Source: Coriobacteriaceae bacterium
Lineage (GTDB): Bacteria; Actinomycetota; Coriobacteriia; Coriobacteriales; UMGS124
Length of the DNA stretch: 24,369 nt
Direction of reading: 5' to 3'
NCBI GenBank assembly: GCA_019420325.1
Contig: JAHZHK010000039.1
Location: 1-24,369 of the forward strand
A model generated the notes under the pieces. That model searched no databases and was not told the origin of the DNA. It worked only from the letters and a program-made list of their open reading frames with translations. Both the position numbers and the translations under genes were made by a program. Position 1 is the first letter of the stretch; every line of letters starts with the position of its first letter. Positions 1 to 7,575 of this stretch are shown one piece after another.

Positions 1-280
1 GGAGGGCCATGTGACCAGGTCGATGTCGAGGAAGGCGAGAAGCCCCGACAACGCGAGGTGCGAGGGGTTCTTCGGCACGCTCAAGAGCGACTTCTTCGAC
101 GGGAGGGACTGGGCGGGCGTGACGTTCGAGGAGTTCTCGCGAAGGCTCGACGCCTACATCGAGTGGTACCGCGGCGGGAAGGTCAAGAAGGCGTTAGGAT
201 GGAAGACGATCAGGCAGCACCGGGAGGAGCTCGGCTACGCGGTGTGACCTGACGTCCGGAAAAACGTCCGGGGTCCCGTC
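1..280 (+). mobile_element. Right end of an IS3-family insertion sequence
   Basis: Transposase coding sequence ends at 247 and is followed at once by a GTCCGG-rich stretch (about 251-280) with a directly repeated ACGTCCGG, in the place where an IS3-type right terminal inverted repeat would lie. The left end is outside the window, so the terminal repeat and target duplication cannot be confirmed; the right limit at about 280 is an estimate. Confidence 0.55.
2..247 (+). CDS. IS3-family transposase, C-terminal fragment (5' end outside window)
   Basis: The reading frame is open to the left window edge and ends at TGA 245-247. It encodes the C-terminal part of an integrase-type (rve, DDE) transposase: the SMSRKARSPDNARCEGFFG stretch followed by LKSDFF is the conserved block around the last catalytic Glu region of IS3/IS150-type OrfB proteins, and the DAYIEWYRGGKVKKALGWK segment matches the usual Y-I-x-W-Y-N-x-x-R...L-G-W/Y ending. 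The protein would catalyse strand transfer of the element. Only about 81 residues are visible, so it cannot be told whether the gene is whole. An internal GTG at 11 is not the true start. The family assignment is by motif recognition and is strong; the subgroup is not determined. Confidence 0.88.
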   Translation, partial: EGHVTRSMSRKARSPDNARCEGFFGTLKSDFFDGRDWAGVTFEEFSRRLDAYIEWYRGGKVKKALGWKTIRQHREELGYAV

Positions 281-365
281 CTTCGGAACTGCACCGAAAC
301 TCAATTTCCTGCCAGCAAGCTGCCAGCAAACGACGAATTGCGCCCATCCTTTTGTCATCGGCCAA

Positions 366-500
366 CCGGCTAGCGTAGCCGGGCTTGGCCGTTTCGAGCG
401 CACGCCCCTGGCTATCGTAGCCAGCCCAACAGGGCTTGAATGGCAAGCATGTATGTCTACCAGGTATGTTTTTTCTCCTTGACTTGGCTAGTCTAGCCAA
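366..500. promoter_or_regulatory. Three GGCTA-N3-TAGCC dyads upstream of flavoprotein gene
   Basis: Three inverted repeats share the core GGCTA-N3-TAGCC: 366-382 (arms CCGGCTA/TAGCCGG), 408-424 (arms CTGGCTA/TAGCCAG) and 484-500 (TTGGCTAGTCTAGCCAA, a perfect 17-bp palindrome with one central T). Flanking bases differ between copies but stay complementary within each. Centres lie at 374, 416 and 492, so the first two are 42 bp apart, about four helical turns. A TTGACT at 479-484 resembles a -35 box next to the third dyad, but no convincing -10 follows. A further hairpin (CGGATGC/GCATCCG, 518-537) lies before the gene. The dyads are probably operators for a dimeric regulator; the core resembles the GGTTA-N3-TAACC core of DtxR/IdeR boxes, which is an inference only. 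Confidence 0.6.
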
Positions 501-601
501 AACACGCTGGAGTCAGCCGGATGCAAAGGGGCATCCGAAACGCACTTGCCAAAACGCGCTGAGAGGCGTGAGTGCAAGAGCACGAGCCAAGGAGGTACCG
601 C

Positions 602-2185
602 ATGTCTTCCAACGCTTCCGTCACCCGTCGTAGCTTCATCGCCGCAGCTGGAGGAACCGCTGCGCTGGCCGCCGGTACCACGCTCACCGCGGCCGCCCTC
701 GCCGATGGGGCCGCTGGCTTCGATGAGACGTACGATGTCATCGTCGTCGGTTACGGTGCCGCCGGCGGCACGGCGGCCTTCTATGCCGCCAAGAACGGCG
801 CGAAGGTCCTTCTTGTCGACTCCGCCCCCGAGGGCCAGGAGGGCGGCAACTCCCGCTTCTGCGGCCAGATTGCCATGTATACCGAGGACGTCGACTCCCT
901 CGAGCGCTACCTGCACAACCTTGGTTGGAAGATGGATCAGGACGACGAGGTCGTGCGCACCTACGCCGAGGGCCTGGCCACCACGCCCGGCATCTTCCGC
1001 GAGCTGGGCGCAGAGGAGCCCTGCATCTGGAGCGAGTACGCCGCAGAGCACAAGAGCGACGGCCCCACGGCCGGCCTGGACATCGCAGCCATCTACGAAT
1101 GGGTGTGCCCCGAGTACCCCGAGCTTGAGGACGCCGAGTCGGTCGACGCAGTGACCGCGCACGACGTGTGCTTCGACGGCTTCATGTACGCCACCGTGCA
1201 GGGCGGCGTCGAAAGCCAGGCCGACAACATCACCGTGTGGCTCGAGTCCCCGGCCAAGCACCTCATCCAGGACCCCGAGACAAAGGCTATCCTGGGCGTC
1301 GTCGTCGAGCACGAGGGCTCCGAGCTGCGCATCGGCGCGAACTCCGGCGTTGTCCTCGCCTGCGGCGGCTTCGAGTGCAACAAGCAGATGATCCAGGACT
1401 ACCTGGGCATCCCGCGCATGGCCCCTATCGGCGGCCTGCACAACTTCGGCGACGGCGTGCGCATGGGCATCGAAGTCGGCGCGGACCTGTGGCACATGCA
1501 CAACTACGAGGGCCTGGGCATGCTCGGCGCCAACTCCTATGAGGTCGAAGAGGGGCAGCGCTGCCAGCTCTTCATGTCGAGCGGATTTGAGCCCGCAACG
1601 CACGGTGCCCTCATCTGCGTGGCCGAAGATGGTTCCCGCTTCTTCCGCGAGGACTACATCGACCGTCACGGTCATGTGTACAGCCACGGCACCTGGCGCA
1701 TTCCCAACCAGTGCTACCGCCCCTGGATGGTATTCGACGAGGAGCAGAAGGCCCTGCTCGAGGAGCTCGACAAGATGCCCGCAAACGTTGACGAGAAGAT
1801 CGTCTCCGCAAGCGACGCGGCCGGCCTGGCCGAGGCCATCGGCGCCGACCCTGACATCCTCGCCAAGACTATCGCGCGCTTCAACGGCTACGCAGAAAGC
1901 GGCGAGGACATCGAATACGACCGCCCGGCCGAAACCATGCGCGCCTTTGAGGGAACGCTCTACGCCCTGCCCCTGCAGCCCGCAATGCTCAACACCCAGG
2001 GCGGCCCGCGCCGCAACGCGAAGGCCCAGGTCATGGGCACCGACGGTCAGCCGATTCCCAACCTGTTCAGCGCCGGCGAGCTCGGCGGCGTGAACGCCTT
2101 CTACTACCAGGGCACTGGCAACGTGGGCGAGTGCCTGGTCTTCGGCAAGATCGCCGGCGAGAACGCCGCAAAGGGCGTCGCATAA
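602..2185 (+). CDS. Tat-exported FAD-dependent oxidoreductase (fumarate reductase flavoprotein family)
   Basis: This 527-residue flavoprotein belongs to the FAD_binding_2/fumarate reductase-like family, which reduces or desaturates small organic acids outside the cytoplasm. ATG 602 is chosen because AAGGAGG (589-595) lies 6 bases upstream; a GTG at 572 has no such site. A twin-arginine signal is at the N-terminus (TRRSFIAA, R9-R10, then an Ala-rich segment ending near residue 35). The FAD dinucleotide motif VVGYGAAGG is at about residues 48-56, the GSRFFRED block typical of the family near 344-351, and the QGGPRRN and LFSAGELGG blocks of the second FAD/capping region near 465-490. No CxxCH haem motif or FMN-binding domain is present, so the electron donor must be a separate protein not seen nearby. 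The substrate is unknown. It is a single gene followed by a hairpin terminator. Confidence 0.88.
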   Translation: MSSNASVTRRSFIAAAGGTAALAAGTTLTAAALADGAAGFDETYDVIVVGYGAAGGTAAFYAAKNGAKVLLVDSAPEGQEGGNSRFCGQIAMYTEDVDSLERYLHNLGWKMDQDDEVVRTYAEGLATTPGIFRELGAEEPCIWSEYAAEHKSDGPTAGLDIAAIYEWVCPEYPELEDAESVDAVTAHDVCFDGFMYATVQGGVESQADNITVWLESPAKHLIQDPETKAILGVVVEHEGSELRIGANSGVVLACGGFECNKQMIQDYLGIPRMAPIGGLHNFGDGVRMGIEVGADLWHMHNYEGLGMLGANSYEVEEGQRCQLFMSSGFEPATHGALICVAEDGSRFFREDYIDRHGHVYSHGTWRIPNQCYRPWMVFDEEQKALLEELDKMPANVDEKIVSASDAAGLAEAIGADPDILAKTIARFNGYAESGEDIEYDRPAETMRAFEGTLYALPLQPAMLNTQGGPRRNAKAQVMGTDGQPIPNLFSAGELGGVNAFYYQGTGNVGECLVFGKIAGENAAKGVA

Positions 2186-2250
2186 GCACGAACACCCTAA
2201 AACGGGTGCCGCAACCTTTCCCCAGTTGCGCTACAGTGTACGATCAAGCA

Positions 2251-2285
2251 GCGGCGGGTCCTGCCAGCGCGGGGCCCGCCGCTTT
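2251..2285 (+). terminator. Hairpin terminator after flavoprotein gene
   Basis: GCGGCGGG (2251-2258) pairs with CCCGCCGC (2275-2282); with a T.G wobble and two further C-G pairs the stem reaches 11 bp. It is followed by only three T residues, so termination may be partial. It separates the flavoprotein gene from the MerR-type gene. Confidence 0.6.
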
Positions 2286-2323
2286 CGCACGAGACGACAC
2301 AACGGGCAGCTTGAGGGGGCGCC

Positions 2324-3181
2324 ATGCAAGACAGCGCACAGGGGAAGTCGTACAGCACAAACGTCTTAATGTCGGCGCTTGGTATATCGCGCGGAACGCT
2401 GCGCTACTACGAGCAGCTCGGCTTGGTGAGTCCCCAGCGCGACCCAGAGTCAAACTACCGCACGTATTCCAATGCCGACGTGTTCCGCGTCGTTGAGTGC
2501 GTCATGCTCAAGAACGCCGGTTATCAGGTACAGCATGCAAAAGAGACATTGGTCGACGACCCAGTCGACGCCCAGGGGTTCGTCGATGACTGTCTAGGGC
2601 GCAGTGAGCTACAACTCAAGTGGGCGCAAGCCGCCCATGAGAGATTCGCCCTGCTACGCGAGGTAGTGGCCCACCCCGATGCGGCCCCGCGCCTTGAGAG
2701 GGCCGATGAATGGCTCGTCTATTACGACGGGTGCGAAGGCGGTTACGACAAGTTTGTGGCAAACCGAGCGCAGGACTCCCTGCTGGAAGGCATGCCCGTC
2801 TCGTCGTTTGCCGCCGTGCTCGACGTCGACGCAAGCGATCCCGCCAAGGTCGAGACGCGTTGGGGCCGTGCCATCCCCGCGCGATACCGCGACCTCATGC
2901 CCGACCTAGACCTGGTGGACGAAGAGCCGGCCCGCTTCCTCGGTTGCCCCTGCGTGAGCCTGCCGTACTCAGATGACGAGGACAAAATCCCAGGCTTCGA
3001 TCGCACCGGCGCCATGCGCACGCGCATCGCCGACTTCCTGCTCGCACATGGCCTGCGCCAATCCGGTGCCATCGTGGCCCCCTGCGTCCTGCCCGTACGC
3101 GGCAAAGTCTACACACGGCTGTACATGCCCGTGGAAGCAACGAGCCTCAAGGGGAAGCTGGAGCTGGCGAGGTTGAGATAG
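2324..3181 (+). CDS. MerR-family transcriptional regulator with long C-terminal domain
   Basis: This 285-residue protein starts with a MerR-type winged-helix domain (about residues 10-80): the stretch ISRGTLRYYEQLGLVSPQR is the standard MerR recognition helix and wing, and NYRTYSNADVFRVVECVMLKNAGY follows as usual. A helical linker (about 85-130) precedes a C-terminal domain of about 150 residues that could bind an effector; I do not recognise it with confidence, although its size and placement suit a GyrI-like small-molecule domain. It contains GCPCVSLPY, a CxC that could sense metal or redox. The start at ATG 2324 has a purine-rich GAGGGGG site upstream. It lies on the same strand ahead of the iron transporter operon (about 240 bases away), so control of that operon, or of the preceding flavoprotein, is plausible but unproven. 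Confidence 0.82.
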   Translation: MQDSAQGKSYSTNVLMSALGISRGTLRYYEQLGLVSPQRDPESNYRTYSNADVFRVVECVMLKNAGYQVQHAKETLVDDPVDAQGFVDDCLGRSELQLKWAQAAHERFALLREVVAHPDAAPRLERADEWLVYYDGCEGGYDKFVANRAQDSLLEGMPVSSFAAVLDVDASDPAKVETRWGRAIPARYRDLMPDLDLVDEEPARFLGCPCVSLPYSDDEDKIPGFDRTGAMRTRIADFLLAHGLRQSGAIVAPCVLPVRGKVYTRLYMPVEATSLKGKLELARLR

Positions 3182-3320
3182 GGCAGGCGCGGATAGTTCT
3201 TTTCATTATTGAGTTAGATATGCAGAACTTCTGGAATCCAGCCGATTGTATATTCTCATATAAGTAAACCATAGTTATCATATGCGTCCAGCGAGCACTG
3301 CAGACAGCAGGTAAGACCGG

Positions 3321-3357
3321 CTAGCCTGCAGTACCTCTCTACCTTTTTTCAGGCTAG
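3321..3357 (+). promoter_or_regulatory. Leader stem-loop 1 of iron operon
   Basis: CTAGCCTG (3321-3328) and CAGGCTAG (3350-3357) are perfectly complementary with a 21-base loop ending in a T6 run. The left arm overlaps the small palindrome GGCTAGCC (3319-3326). It could be an RNA hairpin in the leader or a pair of protein half-sites; the GGCTAG core echoes the dyads at 366-500. Confidence 0.5.
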
Positions 3358-3371
3358 TCGCATATCTCCGG

Positions 3372-3412
3372 CTTCATGCAGGGCTTGCCCATCTACCGGC
3401 CACTGCATGAAG
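3372..3412 (+). promoter_or_regulatory. Leader stem-loop 2, masks the ribosome binding site
   Basis: CTTCATGCAG (3372-3381) and CTGCATGAAG (3403-3412) form a perfect 10-bp stem with a 21-base loop. The right arm includes the first three bases of the AAGGAG ribosome site (3410-3415) of the permease that starts at GTG 3421. In RNA this stem would hinder translation initiation, so it is a candidate translational switch. It matches no riboswitch class I can name. Confidence 0.55.
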
Positions 3413-3420
3413 GAGTATGC

Positions 3421-4476
3421 GTGCTCAGACAACACCTCTCCACAATACTACTTGGTATCTCTTTGGCACTCATGTCGTTTGCCTCCCTGTTTGTAGGGGT
3501 ACTCGACATGAACGTGTCCGGCCTCCTCGGCGGCGATACAGATCAGTGGCTCACCCTGCTCGCTTCACGACTGCCCCGCCTGCTCGCAATTTTGTGCACG
3601 GGCGCGGGTATGAGCGTCGCCGGCCTCATCATGCAGCAGCTTTGCATGAACAAGTTCGTCTCCCCCACCACGGGTGCCACCATCCAATCCGCCCAGCTCG
3701 GCGTCCTTATCGCCATGGTGTTCGTTCCAACGGCAGGTATCTGGGGGCGCAGCCTGTTCGCCTTTGTTGCGGCAACGCTAGGTACCTGGGCCTTTGTCTG
3801 GTTCATCCAGCGCATCCAGTTCAAAGACGTCGTCATGGTTCCCCTTGTAGGAATCATGTTCGGCAACGTCGTCACGGGCGTGACCAACTTTATCGCCTTT
3901 CAATACGACATGAACCAAGCGCTTTCCACCTGGCTTGTCGGGCATTTCTCGCTCGTGCTACGCGGTCGCTACGAGCTGGTGTTTCTCGCCATCCCCCTCA
4001 TCATCGCCGCCTTTGTCTTCGCCAACCATTTCAACATCGTGGGCATGGGCAAGAACTTCTCCAAGAACCTCGGCGTGAACTACAACGCCGTGCTCTTTGG
4101 GGGACTCACCATCGCAGCACTCATCACGGCTGCCGTCGTGTCTACCGTAGGGTCCATCTCCTACATCGGCCTCATCGTTCCCAACATCGTCGCCATGTTC
4201 AAGGGTGACAAGATTCGCGGGGCCCTTGTGGACACCGCCCTGTTCGGTGCCCTGTTCGTTTTGGTGTGCGACCTGTTGGCGCGCACCGTCATCGCCCCGT
4301 ACGAGCTGCCGATCGAGCTCATCGTGGGCATCGTGGGGAGCTTGGTGTTCATCGGCCTGCTCATCTACCGCCTTAAGCACGGCAGGCAGGCTATCAGCTG
4401 GGCGAATGTACAGAAGCTGCTCAGCGGCCCCACCCTGGCAGAGCCCAGCAAAGCCGCCCAGGGAGGCGCATGCTAA
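3421..4476 (+). CDS. Iron-siderophore ABC transporter permease (FecCD family, CeuB/YclN-like)
   Basis: This 351-residue integral membrane protein forms half of the channel of an iron-siderophore importer. Almost the whole length is hydrophobic, with about nine or ten membrane spans. FecCD-family marks include RLPRLLAILCTGAGMSVAGL, the QQLCMNKFVSPTTGAT segment typical of the CeuB/YclN subgroup, the LGVNYN coupling-helix region, and GSISYIGLIVPNIV near the C-terminus. GTG 3421 is taken as the start because AAGGAG (3410-3415) lies 5 bases upstream; an in-frame ATG at 3376 lacks a site and would sit inside stem-loop 2. It is the first gene of a four-gene operon, and its TAA overlaps the next ATG by one base. 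Two different permease genes imply a heterodimeric channel. The substrate is inferred from subgroup resemblance only. Confidence 0.88.
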   Translation: MLRQHLSTILLGISLALMSFASLFVGVLDMNVSGLLGGDTDQWLTLLASRLPRLLAILCTGAGMSVAGLIMQQLCMNKFVSPTTGATIQSAQLGVLIAMVFVPTAGIWGRSLFAFVAATLGTWAFVWFIQRIQFKDVVMVPLVGIMFGNVVTGVTNFIAFQYDMNQALSTWLVGHFSLVLRGRYELVFLAIPLIIAAFVFANHFNIVGMGKNFSKNLGVNYNAVLFGGLTIAALITAAVVSTVGSISYIGLIVPNIVAMFKGDKIRGALVDTALFGALFVLVCDLLARTVIAPYELPIELIVGIVGSLVFIGLLIYRLKHGRQAISWANVQKLLSGPTLAEPSKAAQGGAC

Positions 4477-5498
4477 TGGCCCGCACAATCGTTCCCGCCT
4501 TCGATGGGCCCAGTCTCTCCCCTTCGTTGCTCGCGCGGCGTTCGAACCGTCGCAAGCTCCTCGTCCTGGGCGCCCTTGTGCTCCTGGCTGCTATGGCCTA
4601 CATGACTTTAGACGTCAAATTTGGCAATGACCGCCTCGTCGCATTCGCGCTCAAGCTGCGCGCGCCCAAACTCGCCGCAATGGCGGTTTCGGCCTTTGCT
4701 ATCGGCGCGGCGTCGCTGGTGTTCCAATCCATCATCAACAACACCATCGTCACGCCGTGCCTTCTCGGCATGAACTCACTCTATACGCTCATCCACACCG
4801 CCGTGGTGTTCGCGGTGGGCACCGGCAGCTGGCTTGCGCTTAACGCCAATGCTTCGTTCGCAGTGGACCTGGCCATCATGGGCGCGACGGCGACGTTCAT
4901 ATATGGGTACTTGTTTCGCCTTACCAACTACAACGTCTTGTACGTCCTGCTTATTGGCACGGTGCTGTCGTCATTCTTCTCCAGCATCCAATCCACACTC
5001 ACGCGCGTCATGGACCCAAACGAGTACGACACGCTGCTATCGAGCCTCGTGGCGAGCTTCACCAACATTAACACCGAGGTGATTGTCTTCTCCATTGTGG
5101 TTTTGGCGGTGGTTGCCTTCGCCCTACGCGCCAACTTGGCGCGGCTCGATGTCATCACGCTGGGCAAAGAACAGGCAGTCAATCTGGGCGTCGACTTCGA
5201 CCGCAGCGTGCGGAGGCTGCTCCTGGGCGTGACGCTCTATATCGCCGTGGCCACCGCCATGGTGGGACCGATTTCGTTTTTGGGACTCATCATCGCCAAC
5301 CTCGCCAGACAGCTCCTCAAGACGTACCGCCATACCCAGCTCATCGCCGGCACCGTGCTCTTCGGCATGCTTGTCCTCATCGCCGGCCAATTGTTCGTTG
5401 AGCACGTCTTCAACTACGTGATTCCCATCAGCGTGTTCATCACCATAGGCGGCGGTGTGTACTTCCTCTACCTGCTCCTCACCACCCGAAAGGCATAA
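4476..5498 (+). CDS. Iron-siderophore ABC transporter permease (FecCD family, CeuC/YclO-like)
   Basis: This second FecCD permease of about 340 residues partners the preceding one. It has a basic N-terminal tail (RRSNRRK), then about nine or ten hydrophobic spans. RAPKLAAMAVSAFAIGAASL corresponds to the family's RLPR...GA...GA block, and GPISFLGLIIANLARQLLKT is the conserved cytoplasmic loop that docks on the ATPase. ATG 4476 is preferred (GGGAGG at 4461-4466, 9 bases upstream), giving a TAATG start-stop overlap with the previous gene; ATG 4470 is in frame but only 3 bases from the site. The overlap implies translational coupling. CeuC/YclO-type permeases serve catecholate or petrobactin-like siderophores; that specificity is inferred here. 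Confidence 0.87.
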   Translation: MARTIVPAFDGPSLSPSLLARRSNRRKLLVLGALVLLAAMAYMTLDVKFGNDRLVAFALKLRAPKLAAMAVSAFAIGAASLVFQSIINNTIVTPCLLGMNSLYTLIHTAVVFAVGTGSWLALNANASFAVDLAIMGATATFIYGYLFRLTNYNVLYVLLIGTVLSSFFSSIQSTLTRVMDPNEYDTLLSSLVASFTNINTEVIVFSIVVLAVVAFALRANLARLDVITLGKEQAVNLGVDFDRSVRRLLLGVTLYIAVATAMVGPISFLGLIIANLARQLLKTYRHTQLIAGTVLFGMLVLIAGQLFVEHVFNYVIPISVFITIGGGVYFLYLLLTTRKA

Positions 5499-5506
5499 GA
5501 ACTGTC

Positions 5507-6259
5507 ATGCAAATCAAGAACCTCACCAAACGTTATGGCGACAAGACCGTGGTGGACAATGTGTCGTTCGACATACCGCGCAAACAGGTCATCTCCCTCA
5601 TCGGGCCGAACGGCGCAGGCAAATCAACCGTTATGGGCATCATTTCGCGCCTGATCCAGCCCGACCAAGGACGCGTCACCCTCGACGGGCGCGACTTGCA
5701 CGCCTGGAAAAGCAGCGACCTCGCCCGCCACCTGGCCATCCTCACGCAGACAAACAACGTGCAGATGAAGCTCACCGTGCGCGAGCTCGTTTCCTTTGGC
5801 CGCTTCCCCTACTCGGGCAGCCATCTCACCCCTGAAGACGAGCGGCACGTGGACGAAGCAATTGCCTACATGGAGCTGGGAGAATATGAGGATCGCTTTA
5901 TCGACGAGCTATCCGGCGGGCAACGCCAGCGTGCGTTCATCGCAATGGTCATCGCGCAAGACACAGAGATTGTCCTGCTCGACGAGCCTACAAACAACCT
6001 GGATATCTACCATGCCACCCGCCTCATGAAAACCGTCCGCCGCCTGTGCGACGAGCTGGGGAAAACGGTCGTTCTCGTGCTTCACGAGATTAATTATGCG
6101 GCCTTTTATTCCGACGTCATCTGCGCCTTCGTGGATGGACATATAGCGGCCCTCGGAAGCGTCGAGGAGGTGATGACACCCGAGGTGCTTTCGGGCATCT
6201 ACGGGGTAGATTTAAAGATCATGCAGGTAGAAGGCAAGCCGCTGTCGATTTACTACTGA
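5507..6259 (+). CDS. Iron-siderophore ABC transporter ATP-binding protein (CeuD/YclP-like)
   Basis: This cytoplasmic ATPase of 250 residues powers the importer formed by the two permeases just upstream. All ABC motifs are present: Walker A GPNGAGKST (33-41), a Q-loop glutamine in AILTQTNN, signature LSGGQRQR (about 134-141), Walker B IVLLDEP followed by TNNLD, and the H-loop histidine in LVLHEI. The length is normal for the FecE/YclP group. It starts 8 bases after the second permease ends, with a weak upstream ribosome site (AAGAA), which suggests translational coupling. The C-terminus (VDLKIMQVEGKPLSIYY) is like those of petrobactin and catecholate ATPases. Confidence 0.92.
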   Translation: MQIKNLTKRYGDKTVVDNVSFDIPRKQVISLIGPNGAGKSTVMGIISRLIQPDQGRVTLDGRDLHAWKSSDLARHLAILTQTNNVQMKLTVRELVSFGRFPYSGSHLTPEDERHVDEAIAYMELGEYEDRFIDELSGGQRQRAFIAMVIAQDTEIVLLDEPTNNLDIYHATRLMKTVRRLCDELGKTVVLVLHEINYAAFYSDVICAFVDGHIAALGSVEEVMTPEVLSGIYGVDLKIMQVEGKPLSIYY

Positions 6260-6327
6260 GTCGATGCACTGCGGCAAGTGAGTCAACCACGGTTTTCAAT
6301 CAGCAACACAGCAGAAAGAGGTCAGAT

Positions 6328-7461
6328 ATGAGCACCGCACACAACCCCTCCCTGTCCCGTCGCACCCTCGTCGCAGCCGCCGCAGGCCTCAGCCTTGCCG
6401 CACTCGTATCCCCCGCGCTTATCGGTTCCCTGACACAGGGCAAGAACACCGCATGTGCCGAAGAGACCCCCAAGACCATAACCATCACCTGCCTGAACGG
6501 TGCCAAGGAGACAATCGAGCTCGAAGTTCCCTTTGACCCGCAGCGCATCGCCATCCTCGATCTGGCAAGCCTGGACATCCTCGATAGCCTGGGCGTAGGC
6601 GACCGCGTGGTTGGCATGGCCTCTACCAGCATCGATTATCTGTCCGCCTATTCCGAAAACACCGACCTTGTACCGCTTGGCACCATCAAGGAGGCTGATC
6701 TCGAGGCCGTCATGGAGTGCGAGCCCGGTGTCATCTTCATCGGCGGCCGCCTCTCGTCCATGTATGACGACCTGAGCCAGATCGCCCCCGTGGTGTTCCT
6801 GCAAACCGACACGACGGCAGACGGCAAGGGCGTCATCGAAAGCGTGCGCGACAACGCCACCACCATTGCAAGCATGTTCGGCCTTGAAGACGAGATCGCC
6901 AGCAAGATGGAAGCTTTCGACCAACGCGTCGCTGCACTGCAGGAATTCGCCGCCGGCAAGACCGCCGTCATTGGCATGTGCACCTCAGGAAGCTTCAACG
7001 TGCTGGGCAACGACGGCCGCTGCTCCATCATCGGCCACGAAATTGGGTTTGACAATGTCGCGGCAGGCGTGGCAGCCGAGCAAAACGGACGCGGCGGCAA
7101 GCCCGAGGGCGCAGGCAAGCAGGGCAACAACCAGGGTGAAAGCCAGGGCGAGGGCAAGTCGGGCGAGGCTGTCGCCGCCGTGACCGCCACGCATGGCAAC
7201 GAGGCGTCGTTCGAGACCATCGTGAGCCTCGACCCCGACTACATCTTCGTCATGGACCGCGATGCGGCCATCGGCACCGAGGGCGCCCAGCTCGCTCGCG
7301 AGATCATGGACAACGAGCTTGTGCAGTCCATGCGCGCCGCCCAGGACAATCACATCGTCTACCTGGAGCATCCCAACGTGTGGTACACCGCCGAGGGCGG
7401 TATCACCGCGCTCGACTACATGCTCGCCGACCTCGAGCAGGGTCTGGGCCTGAGCGAGTAG
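6328..7461 (+). CDS. Iron-siderophore ABC transporter substrate-binding protein (CeuE/YclQ-like), Tat signal
   Basis: This 377-residue class III periplasmic-type binding protein captures the iron chelate for the upstream permeases. The N-terminus has a twin-arginine motif (LSRRTLVAAA, R11-R12) and a hydrophobic stretch. The mature part has PQRIAILDLASLDILDSLGVGDRVVG, GTIKEADLEAVMECEPGVIFIGGR and SFETIVSLDPDYIFVMDRDAAIG, which are hallmark stretches of the CeuE/YclQ group. A Gly/Gln/Asn/Lys-rich low-complexity insert (about residues 251-280) interrupts the C-lobe just before the VTATHGNEASFE segment. No good lipobox is seen; NTAC near residue 47 is a poor match, so how the protein stays at the cell is unclear. 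ATG 6328 follows an AAGAGG site, 68 bases after the ATPase gene. Confidence 0.88.
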   Translation: MSTAHNPSLSRRTLVAAAAGLSLAALVSPALIGSLTQGKNTACAEETPKTITITCLNGAKETIELEVPFDPQRIAILDLASLDILDSLGVGDRVVGMASTSIDYLSAYSENTDLVPLGTIKEADLEAVMECEPGVIFIGGRLSSMYDDLSQIAPVVFLQTDTTADGKGVIESVRDNATTIASMFGLEDEIASKMEAFDQRVAALQEFAAGKTAVIGMCTSGSFNVLGNDGRCSIIGHEIGFDNVAAGVAAEQNGRGGKPEGAGKQGNNQGESQGEGKSGEAVAAVTATHGNEASFETIVSLDPDYIFVMDRDAAIGTEGAQLAREIMDNELVQSMRAAQDNHIVYLEHPNVWYTAEGGITALDYMLADLEQGLGLSE

Positions 7462-7575
7462 GCAAGAACCGACTGGTTTGCCGCGAGCAAACAGATGCCT
7501 GCCTGGAGGAAACGCGCTGCGTACCGTCGCACACCGGCGTATTGACGCTCGCCAAGGAGTGGCGCTCGCAGACGC

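Larger units (their letters stand above)
3182..3420 (+). promoter_or_regulatory. AT-rich promoter and leader of first iron-transport operon
   Basis: The 239 bases between the MerR gene and the first permease contain no gene. Bases 3190-3295 are much more AT-rich than their surroundings and must hold the promoter, but no clear -35/-10 pair can be assigned. AGTTAGATA at 3212-3220 recurs at 14442-14450 ahead of the second iron operon. The 3' half holds two stem-loops annotated separately. Confidence 0.55.

Noticed and set aside
309..329. Direct repeat CTGCCAGCAA, twice 11 bases apart
   Set aside because: Only two short copies; no further periodicity, so not a convincing iteron or repeat array.
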